Counted from the stretch's first letter, positions 18,089 through 27,574 are shown. The stretch: DNA of 59,432 nt from Kineosporia mesophila (GCF_021129235.1 NZ_JAJOMA010000035.1:1-59432), one strand, 5' to 3'. Notes: generated by a model not told the origin, from the sequence alone. Translations and numbers: made by a program.

Positions 18089-18937
18089 ATGTCCTCGCAG
18101 AACCTTGAAGCCCTCCAGATCGCCCCCGGCCTGAGCCTGACCCGGATGGGCTTCGGGGCCATGCAACTGGCCGGCCCCAACGCCTTCGGGCCGCCCCGGG
18201 ACCGGACCGAGGCGCTCGCAGTCCTGCGGACCGCGGTCGACCTGGGCGTCACCCACATCGACACCAGCGATTTCTACGGCCCGGCCACGGTGAACGAACT
18301 CGTGGCCCAGGCGTTGCACCCCTACCCGGATCACCTGCACGTGGTCACGAAGGTCGGCCGGGTCCGCGATCGTTCGGGTAGCTGGATTCCCGCGTTGCGT
18401 CCGGCGGAGCTGCGCCAGGGCGTGGAGGACAATCTTCGCCGGCTGCGCCTGGACGTTCTCGATCTGGTGCACCTGCGGCTGGCCCACGGGTCACCGAACT
18501 CCTCGATCGAGGAGGCGTTCTCGGTGCTGGCCGACCTGCAGCAGGCCGGGCTGATCCGTCATCTGGGGCTGAGCGGGGCCTCCCGCCCGCAGGTGGAGCA
18601 GGCCCGCGCGATCGCCCCGGTCGTGACCGTGCAGAACCTGTTCAACATCGGCAACCGCGCGGACGGGGCACTCGTCGACTGGTGCGCTGCGAACGGCATC
18701 GCCTACACACCCTTCTATCCGCTGGGCGGATCACCGGCCGGCCACGGCTCGGCGGTCACTGCGGTGGCCCGGCGTCATCGGGTCGGTGCCCAGCAGATCG
18801 CGCTGGCCTGGTTGCTGCACCGCTCGTCGTCGATCCTGCTGATACCCGGCACATCCCGGGTCAGTCATCTGCGCCAGAACCTCGACGCCGCCCGGATCCA
18901 GCTCACGGAGCAGGACCGGGCCGACCTTTCTGTCTGA
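18089..18937 (+). CDS. Aldo/keto reductase
   Basis: A 282-residue (beta/alpha)8 oxidoreductase. The catalytic Asp and Tyr are seen in HIDTSDFYG near residue 65, Lys in VVTKVG near 91 and the His in DLVHLRL near 128. The NADPH-binding C-terminal motif is IPGTSRVSHLRQNLDA. The family reduces aldehydes and ketones with NADPH. The ATG at 18089 has GGAGAGG upstream; earlier in-frame codons run into TGGAC box 3. It is first in an operon with the aldehyde dehydrogenase (10 bp gap) and the sorbosone-dehydrogenase-like lipoprotein. Confidence 0.9.
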   Translation: MSSQNLEALQIAPGLSLTRMGFGAMQLAGPNAFGPPRDRTEALAVLRTAVDLGVTHIDTSDFYGPATVNELVAQALHPYPDHLHVVTKVGRVRDRSGSWIPALRPAELRQGVEDNLRRLRLDVLDLVHLRLAHGSPNSSIEEAFSVLADLQQAGLIRHLGLSGASRPQVEQARAIAPVVTVQNLFNIGNRADGALVDWCAANGIAYTPFYPLGGSPAGHGSAVTAVARRHRVGAQQIALAWLLHRSSSILLIPGTSRVSHLRQNLDAARIQLTEQDRADLSV

Positions 18938-18947
18938 AAACGCCTCC

Positions 18948-20450
18948 ATGGATTGGAAACCATCTGTGCTCCCGTCACCTACAGATCAGACCCATGAGGT
19001 CCCACCGGTCCGGCACTGGATCGGCGCCCAGTACGTCGGTGGCGGAGTGATACTCCCCAGCGTCGATCCCGCCACCGGCGCCACCATCGGCAGCTTTCAC
19101 GACGTGGAGGCCGAGCAGGTCGGGGCCGCTATCGTCGCGGCGAAGAACGCGTTCGAAACCTCCTCGTGGCCCGACAGTCCCATGCTCCGGTCGCAGGTGC
19201 TGAGTCACCTGGCGGACCGGTTCGAGGACCGGCGGGAGGAACTCGTCACCAGCCTCTGCCGGGAGAACGGCAAGCTGCAGGCCGAGGCCCTGCGCGAGAC
19301 CTCGTACATCGGGAGGGCCCTGCGGATGGCCGCCGGTCTGGCCATTCATCCTCGGGGGCGGGTCGCGGACGTGGCGCCGGGCGTGCAGTCGATGGCCATT
19401 CGCCAGCCGATCGGTGTGGTCGGGGTCATCACCCCCTGGAACTCCCCGTCCTACCTGAGTGTTCGCTCGATCGCCCCGGCCCTGGCCGCGGGATGCACCG
19501 TGGTGGTGAAGATGCCCGCCCAGGCCGCGCAGACCGCCGCCATCGTCATGGACCTCCTCGCGAGCGTGCCGGAACTGCCGGCCGGCGTGGTGAACATCCT
19601 GATCGAGACCGGTTCCGTCGCCGCCCGCCGACTGGTCGAAGCCCCGGACGTGAAGGCGATCAGCTACACCGGCAGCACCGCCACCGGACGGAACATCGCT
19701 CAGGCGGCGGCATCACAGCTGAAACGGGTCGGTCTCGAACTCGGCGGGAAGACACCTCACCTGATCTTCCCCGACGCCGACCTGGACGCGGCCATCCCGG
19801 TCGTCGTCAAGTCGTGCACCGTCTTCGCCGGGCAGTTCTGCATGACCGGCAGCCGGGTCCTGGTGCACGAAAGCATTGCGGACGAGGTGCGGACGCGTCT
19901 GGTCGCGGCTCTCGGGGCGGTGCGTCCGGGGCCGGCGGCCGACCCGGCCAGCGATATGGGACCCCTGATCGACCAGGCCGCCGTCCGGCGGGTGAACCGG
20001 ATGGTGGACGAGGCGGTCGAGGGCGGTGCCCGGGTGCTGCTGCGGGGAGGGCCCGGTGTCGAAGAACCCGGCTCGGCCGGTTCTTTCTACCGGCCCACCC
20101 TCCTGGAGGTGGACGACTCGGCCGTGCCGATCGTCCAGCAGGAAATTTTCGGTCCGGTCCAGGTGCTCCAGGTGTTCGCGACCGAGGACGAGGCCGTCGC
20201 CCTGGCGAACGACACGGAATTCGGCCTGAGCGCCAGTATCTGGACCCGGGACGTGGACCGGCCGGTGCGCCTGAGCCGGCGGCTGGAGGCCGGGCTGATC
20301 TCGGTCAACAGCTGGGCCAACCTGACCGTCGAGTTCGAGGAAGGCGGATGGAAGGCCAGCGGCACGGGGCGTCTGGGCGGTCTGGCCGGTCTGGACGACT
20401 TCCTGGAGTACAAGCAGATCACCCAGGACTTCGCGGGAGGTCGTCGATGA
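18948..20450 (+). CDS. NAD(P)-dependent aldehyde dehydrogenase
   Basis: A 500-residue member of the aldehyde dehydrogenase superfamily. Visible motifs are ITPWNSP near residue 162, the cofactor loop [10 protein letters not shown] near 240, the general base Glu in LELGGKTP near 264, the catalytic Cys in [11 protein letters not shown] near 298 and QEIFGPVQ near 398. All catalytic residues are intact. It oxidises an aldehyde to an acid. In this operon the aldehyde may come from the neighbouring reductase or the sugar-dehydrogenase-like lipoprotein. Its stop codon overlaps the next start (ATGA). Confidence 0.92.
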   Translation: MDWKPSVLPSPTDQTHEVPPVRHWIGAQYVGGGVILPSVDPATGATIGSFHDVEAEQVGAAIVAAKNAFETSSWPDSPMLRSQVLSHLADRFEDRREELVTSLCRENGKLQAEALRETSYIGRALRMAAGLAIHPRGRVADVAPGVQSMAIRQPIGVVGVITPWNSPSYLSVRSIAPALAAGCTVVVKMPAQAAQTAAIVMDLLASVPELPAGVVNILIETGSVAARRLVEAPDVKAISYTGSTATGRNIAQAAASQLKRVGLELGGKTPHLIFPDADLDAAIPVVVKSCTVFAGQFCMTGSRVLVHESIADEVRTRLVAALGAVRPGPAADPASDMGPLIDQAAVRRVNRMVDEAVEGGARVLLRGGPGVEEPGSAGSFYRPTLLEVDDSAVPIVQQEIFGPVQVLQVFATEDEAVALANDTEFGLSASIWTRDVDRPVRLSRRLEAGLISVNSWANLTVEFEEGGWKASGTGRLGGLAGLDDFLEYKQITQDFAGGRR

Positions 20451-21553
20451 GGGCCTCCCGGTTTCTGCCCGGTGTGCTGGCCCTGCTCCTCCTGGGCGGA
20501 TGCACCGAAGCCTCAACCTCGTCCTCAATTTCCGCCCCGACCCCCCGGGCCGGCGCAACCCGGCTCGGGGAGGTCAGCGAGATCGTCACCGATCTGGACA
20601 TGCCCTGGGGGCTGGACTTCCTGCCCGACGGATCGGCGCTGGTCTCGGGGCGGGCCGACGGGAGGATCCAGCGGATCCCGGCCGGCGGCGGCACGCCCGA
20701 ACCGGTGGGGGCGGTGCCGGGTGTGGTCAAGAGCTCGGAGGGAGGGCTGCTGGGGATCGCGCTGTCCCCCGACTTCGCCTCTGACCGGCTGCTGTACGCG
20801 TACGTGTCGTCGACCCCCACGAACCGGGTGGTCGCGATGCGGGTGGGGGAGGACTACGCGTCCCTGGGACGTCCGCAGGTGATTCTGGACGGCATCGAGA
20901 CCGCCGATCGCCATCACGGTGGACGCATCCGGTTCGGCCCCGACGGGAATCTGTGGATCGGGACGGGGGATGCCTTCGAGCCGGAGAACGCCGCGGACGA
21001 CGACTCGCTCAACGGGAAGATCCTGCGGATCCGCCCCGACGGCTCCGTGCCCGCGGACAATCCCTCGAACTCGCCCGTCTACTCCAGCGGTCACCGCAAC
21101 GTCCAGGGCATCACCTTCGGACCGGACGGCACGGTCTATGCCTCCGAACTCGGCCACCGGACCTGGGACGAGGTGAATATCGTTCTCCCCGGCCGGGATT
21201 ACGGCTGGCCGGAGAGTGAGGGAACTCAGGGGGACGCGGGCGAGCCACCGCTGTTCGTGCTGCACCCCGACGATGCCTCGCCCTCCGGCATCGCCTACGC
21301 GCAAGGGTCTTTGTGGACGGGGGCCCTGGGTGGGCAGCGCCTGTGGCAATTGCCGGTGGACGGGGCGAAAGCCACCGCGGACCCGATCGAGCACCTGGTC
21401 GGCGAGTACGGGCGGATCCGGACGGTCGAGGTCGCCCCCGACGGGGCGCTCTGGCTGACCACGTCGAACACCGATGAAGCGACCTGGGGCGGTACTCCGC
21501 CGCGGGCGGGGGACGACCGCATCCTGCGGGTCGAACTGACGCCGGACGAGTGA
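20447..21553 (+). CDS. PQQ-dependent sugar (sorbosone/glucose) dehydrogenase-like lipoprotein
   Basis: A 368-residue exported protein. The signal peptide ends in the lipobox LLGGC (Cys19), so it is anchored outside the membrane. The mature part is a six-bladed beta-propeller of the soluble glucose/sorbosone dehydrogenase family: [48 protein letters not shown] and [19 protein letters not shown]. It retains the active-site His and Arg motifs. PQQ or another redox cofactor is expected but not proven. The start is fixed by the ATGA overlap with the aldehyde dehydrogenase and by GGGAGG upstream. It may oxidise a sugar or aldehyde on the cell surface. Confidence 0.88.
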   Translation: MRASRFLPGVLALLLLGGCTEASTSSSISAPTPRAGATRLGEVSEIVTDLDMPWGLDFLPDGSALVSGRADGRIQRIPAGGGTPEPVGAVPGVVKSSEGGLLGIALSPDFASDRLLYAYVSSTPTNRVVAMRVGEDYASLGRPQVILDGIETADRHHGGRIRFGPDGNLWIGTGDAFEPENAADDDSLNGKILRIRPDGSVPADNPSNSPVYSSGHRNVQGITFGPDGTVYASELGHRTWDEVNIVLPGRDYGWPESEGTQGDAGEPPLFVLHPDDASPSGIAYAQGSLWTGALGGQRLWQLPVDGAKATADPIEHLVGEYGRIRTVEVAPDGALWLTTSNTDEATWGGTPPRAGDDRILRVELTPDE

Positions 21554-21568
21554 CCCGTCCAGCAGTAA

Positions 21569-21583
21569 TGGACAGCAAGTCTT
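21569..21583. promoter_or_regulatory. TGGAC box 4 (TetR operator candidate)
   Basis: TGGAC-AGCAA-GTCTT in the promoter of the dehydrogenase pair at 21.6 kb. It shares the flank TAATGGACAG with box 1, 3.6 kb away. Confidence 0.55.
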
Positions 21584-21601
21584 TTTCGCAGTACCTTCAT
21601 A

Positions 21602-21616
21602 TGGACACCTGGTCTA
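21602..21616. promoter_or_regulatory. TGGAC box 5 (TetR operator candidate)
   Basis: TGGAC-ACCTG-GTCTA, 18 bp before the GTG start of the first SDR. It is centred 33 bp from box 4; boxes 2 and 3 are 31 bp apart. Confidence 0.55.
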
Positions 21617-21634
21617 TTTACTTGAGGAGCAACA

Positions 21635-22372
21635 GTGAGCGACACCAGCAGCCGCATCGCCATCGTGACCGGCGCCTCCGGCGGGATCGGCAAGGCCGTG
21701 GCCGAGCGCCTGGCCGCCGACGGCCTGTCCGTGCTCGTGCACTACAGCGGCAACGCCGCCACGGCGGCCGAGACCGTGGCCGCGATCACCGCGGCCGGTG
21801 GGAAGGCCACCGCGTTCGGCGGTGACGTGGCCGACGAGGACGCGATGGGCCGCCTGTTCCAGCACGCCATCGACACCTTCGGGGGTGTCGACGTGGTGGT
21901 GAACAGCGCCGGGATCATGCCGCTGGCCCCGGTCGTGGACACGGACCTGGACACCTTCGACCGGATCCAGCGCACCAACGTCCGCGGCACCTTCGTGGTC
22001 AGCCAGCTGGCCGCCCGCACCGTGCGCCCGGGCGGGGCCATCATCAACTTCTCCACCTCGATCATGAAGCTGCAGATGCCGACCTACGGCGCGTACGCCA
22101 TGTCGAAGGGCGCCGTCGAGGGCCTCACCCTGATCCTGGCCCGCGAGATGCGCGGCAAGGACATCACCGTCAACGCCGTGGCGCCCGGCCCGACGGCCAC
22201 ACCCCTGTTCTTCGAGGGCAAGCCGCAGGAGGTCATCGACCACATCGCCGGCCTGAACCCGATGCAGCGCCTGGGCACGCCGCAGGACATCGCCGAGGTG
22301 ACCGCGTTCCTGGCCGGCCCGGGGCGCTGGGTCAACGGGCAGGTGCTCTACACCAACGGCGGCGCGGCCTGA
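21635..22372 (+). CDS. Short-chain dehydrogenase/reductase
   Basis: A 245-residue classical SDR. It has the cofactor motif VTGASGGIGKAV (residues 10-21), NSAG near 89, the catalytic Ser in INFSTSIM near 137 and YAMSK near 152. The C-terminal INGG-type end reads VNGQVLYTNGGAA. It resembles 3-ketoacyl-ACP-reductase-like enzymes of uncertain substrate. GAGGAG lies seven bases before the GTG start. The gene is in a pair with the next SDR (30 bp gap) and has two TGGAC boxes in its promoter, placing it in the proposed TetR regulon. Confidence 0.9.
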   Translation: MSDTSSRIAIVTGASGGIGKAVAERLAADGLSVLVHYSGNAATAAETVAAITAAGGKATAFGGDVADEDAMGRLFQHAIDTFGGVDVVVNSAGIMPLAPVVDTDLDTFDRIQRTNVRGTFVVSQLAARTVRPGGAIINFSTSIMKLQMPTYGAYAMSKGAVEGLTLILAREMRGKDITVNAVAPGPTATPLFFEGKPQEVIDHIAGLNPMQRLGTPQDIAEVTAFLAGPGRWVNGQVLYTNGGAA

Positions 22373-22402
22373 ACCAGTTCTACGTCTTCTGAAAGGCATC
22401 TG

Positions 22403-23290
22403 ATGTCAGTTGTTCTCATCACCGGTTCCAGTACCGGTATCGGCAACCTCACCGCGAAGACCCTGGCCCGGGCCGGGCACACGGTCTTCGCCAGCATGCG
22501 CGGGATCGACGCGCGCAACGCCGACGTCACCGCGCAGTTCCATGAGCTGGCCGAGAAGGAAGGGCTCGACCTGCACGTGGTCGAGCTCGACGTCACCTCG
22601 CAGGCCTCGGCCGACGCCGCGGTGAAGGCCGTGGTCGACCGGGCCGGGCGCCTGGACGTGGTCGTGCAGAACGCCGGGCACCTGTACGTCGGGTACGTCG
22701 AGGCGTTCACCGACGAGGACCTGGCCCACCTCATCGACATCAACGCGATCGGTGCGCACCGGGTCAACCGGGCGGCCCTGCCGTACCTGCGGGAGCAGCG
22801 CTCGGGAACGCTGCTGTACGTCGGCAGCACGATCATCGTCACCACGCCGCCGTTCCTGGGCCCGTACGTGGCCTCCAAGGCCGCCTTCGACGCCCTGGCC
22901 GTCGTGACGTCGTACGAGGCGGCCCAGTTCGGCATCGAGACCAGCATCGTGATGCCCGGCGCCATCACCCAGGGCACCTCACACTTCCCGAACGCCTCCC
23001 GGGCCTCCGACGCCGAGGTGAGTGCCGCGTACGCGTTCCTCGACCCGCTGGTGGCCCGCAACGAGGAGGCCACCGCCAGTCTCATGCAGCCGGACGTCGA
23101 CCAGGACCCGCAGGTGGTCGCGGACGAGATCACCCGCGTGCTGGGTCTTCCCCGGGGGCGCAAGCCCTTTCGCAGCGTCGTCGACTTCACCGCGGCCGGG
23201 GTCGACCACGTGATGGCGTTCTCCGACCTGACCCGGGAGGCGTTCGTCACCCGCATGGGGTTCGGGGAGACCCTGCAGTTGCAGGACTGA
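22403..23290 (+). CDS. Short-chain dehydrogenase/reductase
   Basis: A 295-residue classical SDR of the longer type. TGSSTGIG lies at residues 7-14, QNAG near 91, STIIVT near 142 and the catalytic YVASKAA near 155. The extended C-terminus (about residues 185-295) resembles oxidoreductases acting on hydrophobic or polyketide-like carbonyls. It is co-transcribed with the preceding SDR. The downstream neighbour is convergent with a 36-bp gap and no evident hairpin. Confidence 0.9.
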   Translation: MSVVLITGSSTGIGNLTAKTLARAGHTVFASMRGIDARNADVTAQFHELAEKEGLDLHVVELDVTSQASADAAVKAVVDRAGRLDVVVQNAGHLYVGYVEAFTDEDLAHLIDINAIGAHRVNRAALPYLREQRSGTLLYVGSTIIVTTPPFLGPYVASKAAFDALAVVTSYEAAQFGIETSIVMPGAITQGTSHFPNASRASDAEVSAAYAFLDPLVARNEEATASLMQPDVDQDPQVVADEITRVLGLPRGRKPFRSVVDFTAAGVDHVMAFSDLTREAFVTRMGFGETLQLQD

Positions 23291-23326
23291 CCCGCACAGT
23301 GGGCGGCCTCCGGTCATCGGTACTCG

Positions 23327-24262
23327 CTAGAAGGAGATCCGGGTCAGTTCTTCCGAAACCTCCCAGACCCGTCGCGCCTCGTCCTCGTCGCGCAGGCGCG
23401 AGTAGAGCTTCTGCTCGACCGGAGGGCCGCTCAGCTGACCCGGACCGCTCGGTCCGTAGAAACGTCCACTGTTCGCATCTTTCGAGGTCGCCGCGTACAG
23501 CGCCGACAGGGCTGCGGACTCCACCGTTCCGGCCAGGACCCCACGGGCCGACAGGACCCGGATCAGTCGCACGCTCAGGGTGTCCTTTCCGCGGCCCAGT
23601 TCCGGGCGGGCCGCCAGCAGAGCGGTCGGAGCGATGCCCGGATGCGTGATGTTGCTGGTGACTCCCCAGCCGTGGGCGGCACTGCGCCGGGCCAGTTCCA
23701 GACCGAAGAGGCCGAAGGCGATCTTCGACTGACTGTAGGCGCGCTGGCCGTGGTACGAGCGGTCCCAGTTCAGGTCCGCCCAGTTGATCGCATGGCTGTT
23801 CGCCGTGACGCTCAGTTGCGAGGTGACGCGCGCGTTTCCGGCGCGCAGCACGGGCATCAGCTGCGCGACCAGGGCGAAGTGACCGAGATGGTTCGTGCCC
23901 CACTGCAGTTCGAAGCCGTCGGCGGTGAGCTGACGTTCGGGCGGGGTCATCACCCCGGCATTGTTGATCAGGAGGTGGATCGGCCGGCCCTCACGGTTCA
24001 GGGTTTCCCCCAGGGCCGCCACGGAGTCCAGTGAGGAAAGATCCAGTGAGCGCAGAGAGATCTCGGCCTGCGGCGCCTGCTGGCGGATCGTGACGGCGGC
24101 CGCCTCGCCCTTGCGGGGGTTGCGGACGGGCAGGATCAGGGCGGCACCGGCGGCGGCGAGCCGGGTGGCCAGGACCAGACCCATCCCGTCGCTGGCGCCG
24201 GTGACCACGGCGAGCTTGCCGGTGAGGTCGGGGACGGTGATGTCGGGCTGTGAGCGAGGCAT
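23327..24262 (-). CDS. Short-chain dehydrogenase, retinol-dehydrogenase-like
   Basis: A protein of about 311 residues. The cofactor site [10 protein letters not shown] lies near residue 18 with the NADP-favouring [10 protein letters not shown] after strand 2. NNAGVM is near 97, then the family's NHLGHF, and catalytic YSQSKIA near 177. The N-terminus IT(V)PDLTGK is typical of retinol-dehydrogenase/WW-domain-oxidoreductase-like bacterial SDRs. The ATG at 24262 is preferred to one 12 codons upstream. It is divergent from an MmyB-type regulator, the usual controller of such genes. Confidence 0.88.
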   Translation of the reverse strand: MPRSQPDITVPDLTGKLAVVTGASDGMGLVLATRLAAAGAALILPVRNPRKGEAAAVTIRQQAPQAEISLRSLDLSSLDSVAALGETLNREGRPIHLLINNAGVMTPPERQLTADGFELQWGTNHLGHFALVAQLMPVLRAGNARVTSQLSVTANSHAINWADLNWDRSYHGQRAYSQSKIAFGLFGLELARRSAAHGWGVTSNITHPGIAPTALLAARPELGRGKDTLSVRLIRVLSARGVLAGTVESAALSALYAATSKDANSGRFYGPSGPGQLSGPPVEQKLYSRLRDEDEARRVWEVSEELTRISF

Positions 24263-24347
24263 GGCTTCACTGTGACCGCCGGCCAGGACGCTTGCCACGG
24301 CCTACCGATCCGTGGATACGGGGGACGGGGCAGGGTAGAAACGAGGC

Positions 24348-25175
24348 ATGGTGATCGACCGAGCCGGCCTGGCGCAGTTCCTCCGGCACCGCCGTGCGTC
24401 CCTGCAGCCCGAGGACGTCGGTCTGCCCCGGGGCCGGCGGCGAAGGACCAGCGGGTTGCGGCGGGAAGAGGTGGCCACGCTGTGCCACATGTCCGCCGAC
24501 TACTACGCCCGTCTGGAACGTGAGCGCGGCCCGCAGCCGTCGCCGCAGATGATGGCCTCGATCGCTCAGGGGCTGCATCTGTCGCTGGAGGAACGCGACC
24601 ACCTGTTCCGCCTGGCCGGGCACAACCCGCCGGTGCGCGAGGGGAGCGGCGACCACATCAGCCCCGGCATGCTGCGGGTGCTGGACCGGCTCAGCGACAC
24701 CCCGGCCGAGATCGTCGGGGAACTGGGCGAGACGCTCCGCCAGACCGAGCTGGGCAAGGCCCTGACCGGTGACACCTCGCACCTGACCGGGCCCCGGCGG
24801 TACTTCCCCTACCGCTGGTTCACCGACTCGGCGGCCCGGCTGCGGTACGCCCCCGAGGACCACGCCTTCCTGTCGCGTCTCTACGCCTCGTACGCGCGTC
24901 AGGCCGTCACCCTGCGCGGTCCGGGGTCGAGAGCCGCGGAGCTGGCCGATCTGCTGCGGGCCGGGAGCGCGGAGTTCCGGACGCTGTGGGAGAAGCACGA
25001 GGTCGGGTTGCTGCCCCACGAGTCCAAGCAGTTCGTCCATCCCGAGCTCGGTGCCCTGCAGGTGAACTGCCAGACCCTCCTGGATCCGTACCGCTCGCAC
25101 TCGCTGCTGGTCTACACCGCTGCCCCGGGCAGCGAGAGTTACGAGAAGCTGCAACTGCTGTCGGCTTTCGCCTAG
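24348..25175 (+). CDS. XRE-family regulator with MmyB-like ligand-binding domain
   Basis: A 275-residue regulator of the same family as the one at 14.7-15.6 kb. The helix-turn-helix reads TSGLRREEVATLCHMSADYY (about residues 34-53) followed by RLERERGPQPS. The C-terminal domain (about 105-265), ending LLVYTAAPGSESYEKLQLLS, is the MmyB fold. Its divergent neighbour is an intact retinol-dehydrogenase-like SDR 85 bp away. That is the arrangement expected for a specific regulator-target pair. Confidence 0.88.
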   Translation: MVIDRAGLAQFLRHRRASLQPEDVGLPRGRRRRTSGLRREEVATLCHMSADYYARLERERGPQPSPQMMASIAQGLHLSLEERDHLFRLAGHNPPVREGSGDHISPGMLRVLDRLSDTPAEIVGELGETLRQTELGKALTGDTSHLTGPRRYFPYRWFTDSAARLRYAPEDHAFLSRLYASYARQAVTLRGPGSRAAELADLLRAGSAEFRTLWEKHEVGLLPHESKQFVHPELGALQVNCQTLLDPYRSHSLLVYTAAPGSESYEKLQLLSAFA

Positions 25176-25266
25176 GCGTGGGCCGGCCGCGGCCCGATAG
25201 CGGCCCGGCGGCGGCGTTGGGGCAGAATCGTTCGTGCCCGATCCGGCCCTTGCCCGAAGGAGAGTC

Positions 25267-25620
25267 ATGCCCACGGTACGGTCCGTGACCGATGCGACGT
25301 TCGTCGATCAGGTGCTGCTGGCCGATGGTCTGGTCCTGGTGGATTTCTGGGCGGCGTGGTGCAAGCCGTGCCGGGCGATGGCCCCGGTGGTCGAGCAGTT
25401 CGCGGCCGCGAACCGGAGCCGGATCACGGTGGTGAAGCTCAACGTGGACGAGAACCGGGAGACCTCCGAGACGTACGGAATCACGACGATCCCGACGCTG
25501 AGGGCGTTCCGGGGTGGGCGCGAGGTGGCGTCGATCGTGGGGGCACTGCCGCGCAAGGCCCTGGAGACCCGGCTGCGTGGGGTGCTCGGCCGGGGTGCTG
25601 CCCAGGGGCCTATCGACTGA
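25267..25620 (+). CDS. Thioredoxin-like protein with WCKPC active site
   Basis: A 117-residue cytoplasmic thioredoxin fold. The redox pair is C32 and C35 in WAAWCKPCRAMAP; the usual Gly before Pro is Lys. The cis-proline loop TTIPTLRAF and NVDENRETSETYGI follow. GAAGGAGAG precedes the ATG. The CKPC variant probably changes redox potential or partner choice relative to housekeeping CGPC thioredoxins. The 3' end overlaps the convergent membrane-protein gene by 11 bp. No partner reductase is nearby. Confidence 0.9.
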   Translation: MPTVRSVTDATFVDQVLLADGLVLVDFWAAWCKPCRAMAPVVEQFAAANRSRITVVKLNVDENRETSETYGITTIPTLRAFRGGREVASIVGALPRKALETRLRGVLGRGAAQGPID

Positions 25621-26944
25621 CCTGGTCGTGCGCGCGGGCGGCCCGCACGAAGATGAACCAGCACAGCCCCAGCCCGAAGGTCTGGGCGGCGACGAAGCCC
25701 CAGGCCGCTCCGGCGGCTCCGTGCCAGACGGCGCCGGCCGCGGAGAGGGCCAGCATCAACGGGGCCTGCACCAGGGTGACGCGCAGCATCTGGTCGGCGC
25801 GGGCGAGGGCCTTCAGCCCCAGGCTGGCGCCGATGACCAGGGACACGGCCAAGGTGACCAGGCCCATCGGCAGCAGGACCGGGTGGGCGGCCGACCACAG
25901 GCCCTTCAGCAGGGACTCGGCCACCGAGGAGGGCATCACCAGCAGGATCAGCAGACACAGGCCGGACCCGGCACCGGCCACGGCGCTGATGGCCAGGGCG
26001 TGCCGCAGGACGCCGGCGCCACCGTTGCCAGGTTCGATGGCTGGTTCGATGGCTGGTTCGGTGTGGCGAGAGGTGGTGAGTGCGGTGCGGGCCAGCAGGG
26101 GCAGGGCGAAGGCGGAGATCCCGGCCAGGAGAAGGTTCAGGGGGCCGAGCAGGTTCTGGGCGGCCCGGATCGCGGCCATCGCCTGGAGCCCCACGATGCC
26201 GGTGATCAGGTAACTGGCCAAAGTGGTGGCGCCCTGGTTGAAGGCGAAGTCCATCGCCATCTTCAGGTTGATGTCGCGGGTCTCCCGGTACCAGGCTCCC
26301 GCCCGGGACAGGGCCGGCATCACCCCGGTCTGCGCGATCCCGACCAGTGCCGCCACCAGGGCGGACAGTCCCCAGGTGGCCGTGATCAGGAAGATCGAGG
26401 CCGAATGCGGGGTGGTCAGGAGGACGGCGAGCAGCCCGAACTGCAGCAGGGTCCAGACGCCGTCGTTCAGGGCGGCGGCCCGGGGGCGGCCCTCGGCGAA
26501 GAAGACGTGCCGCCAGGTCTCCTGCAGCATCAACCCGGGCATCGAGAGGCCCAGTGCCAGCATGGCCATGCGCATGTCGCCGCTCATGAACAGGGACGCG
26601 GCGACGCACAGCAGCCCGCTGAGCAGACCGAAGGCCACGGCGGCGCCGGTTGCCCAGCTCACGGCGGTGTTCCGGGTTGCGGGGGCGGCGCCGGTGTAGC
26701 GCACGACGTACGGGTCGCCGATGGCGCTGCGTCCCAGGCCGATGAGGAACGAGAACGTCACCAGGGCCAGTCCGAACGACCCGAAGGCCTTCAGGCCCTC
26801 CGGGGTCTCGCTGTGCACGACGTTGGCGACCACAGCGGCCAGCGCGAAGTTGCTGAGGCTGGACAGGCCCTGATCACCGAACGTCCACAGCATGCGACTG
26901 CGGCCGGAGGAGGGTGGCTCGGCCGGGGTAGCAGCGTCGTTCAT
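25610..26944 (-). CDS. Polytopic membrane protein, polysaccharide-flippase/MATE-like
   Basis: A 444-residue integral membrane protein with about 12 hydrophobic helices and a short charged N-terminus. FGDQGLSSLSNFALAAVVANVV near the start, and the repeated helix pairs with polar loops, resemble the MOP superfamily (Wzx-like lipid-linked oligosaccharide flippases and MATE exporters). No polysaccharide gene is adjacent, so the cargo is unknown. A loop near residue 300 contains a duplicated EPAI encoded by a 12-bp tandem repeat. The gene stands alone, convergent with the thioredoxin. Confidence 0.7.
   Translation of the reverse strand: MNDAATPAEPPSSGRSRMLWTFGDQGLSSLSNFALAAVVANVVHSETPEGLKAFGSFGLALVTFSFLIGLGRSAIGDPYVVRYTGAAPATRNTAVSWATGAAVAFGLLSGLLCVAASLFMSGDMRMAMLALGLSMPGLMLQETWRHVFFAEGRPRAAALNDGVWTLLQFGLLAVLLTTPHSASIFLITATWGLSALVAALVGIAQTGVMPALSRAGAWYRETRDINLKMAMDFAFNQGATTLASYLITGIVGLQAMAAIRAAQNLLGPLNLLLAGISAFALPLLARTALTTSRHTEPAIEPAIEPGNGGAGVLRHALAISAVAGAGSGLCLLILLVMPSSVAESLLKGLWSAAHPVLLPMGLVTLAVSLVIGASLGLKALARADQMLRVTLVQAPLMLALSAAGAVWHGAAGAAWGFVAAQTFGLGLCWFIFVRAARAHDQVSR
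26031..26060. repeat. 12-bp tandem repeat within the flippase-like gene
   Basis: GGTTCGATGGCT occurs twice in tandem plus a half copy, adding EPAIEPAIEP to a cytoplasmic or periplasmic loop. It keeps frame, so length changes here would be tolerated. Confidence 0.7.
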
Positions 26945-27205
26945 CGGGTGTCCGTCCGGGTCGGGGCCCGGCCGATGGTGATCGAACGGTGTCTGGGGTG
27001 ATCGGGATGCGTCCTGGGCTCGGAGATCTTACACACGGCTGAATTTGGGACGGACGGCCGACGCGGATCGAGAATTTCTGATGCGGCCCGGCCACAGGTC
27101 TGATGTGCTGGTGGGTATGTGGACGAGGAATGCGTTCGTGATGGCCGTGCACCCGGTCTAGCGACGGCCCCGACCGGGGCGTCGCGGAACCGAAAGGTGC
27201 CCGTC

Positions 27206-27508
27206 ATGAGCAGAACAGACAAACATCGGCCGTACTGGGTCAGGCTTGCGGACGTCCCGCTGTGGACCAGCCGTCCGCACCATGATCACCGGTACGGGCC
27301 CTGCACCCTGCCCGGCGACGTGACGCCCGGCAGCGTCGAGGCCGTCCGCCGCGGTTGCTACTGGACCTACGGTCCGGGGCTGTACGGCGTGCGCCTGGAC
27401 AACGGTGGCGCGGAGTGGAATCGCTGGCGTACCGAGGCCAATCATCAGGATCGGCGCGAAGCCCGTCGCCGGCTGCGTCGCTACCGGGACGGTGTTTCGC
27501 GCGGTTGA
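27206..27508 (+). CDS. Small hypothetical protein, actinobacterial
   Basis: A 100-residue protein beginning MSRTDKHRPYWVRLADVP. It is rich in Arg, His, Tyr and Trp with Cys at CTLPGD and GCYWTYGPG, ending in a basic helix (RREARRRLRRYRDG). AAAGG lies nine bases before the ATG; earlier in-frame codons are not protein-like. Proteins starting MSRTDK are common in actinomycetes without known role. The gene is convergent with the MFS exporter and followed by a 12-bp-stem terminator. Confidence 0.65.
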   Translation: MSRTDKHRPYWVRLADVPLWTSRPHHDHRYGPCTLPGDVTPGSVEAVRRGCYWTYGPGLYGVRLDNGGAEWNRWRTEANHQDRREARRRLRRYRDGVSRG

Positions 27509-27516
27509 CGGTGGGT

Positions 27517-27553
27517 GTCCGGCGTCCGCCGCCACTGGCGACGGACGCCGGAC
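27517..27553. terminator. Bidirectional hairpin between convergent genes
   Basis: Perfect 12-bp arms (27517-27528, 27542-27553) around a 13-base loop, 8 bp after the small-protein stop and 21 bp before the MFS stop. It can serve both strands. Confidence 0.7.
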
Positions 27554-27574
27554 GTCGTCAGAACCCGGTCCGGG

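Noticed and set aside
25514-27001. Long plus-strand frame across the flippase-like gene
   Set aside because: Repetitive Gly/Gln-rich translation; the minus strand encodes a coherent 12-helix membrane protein.
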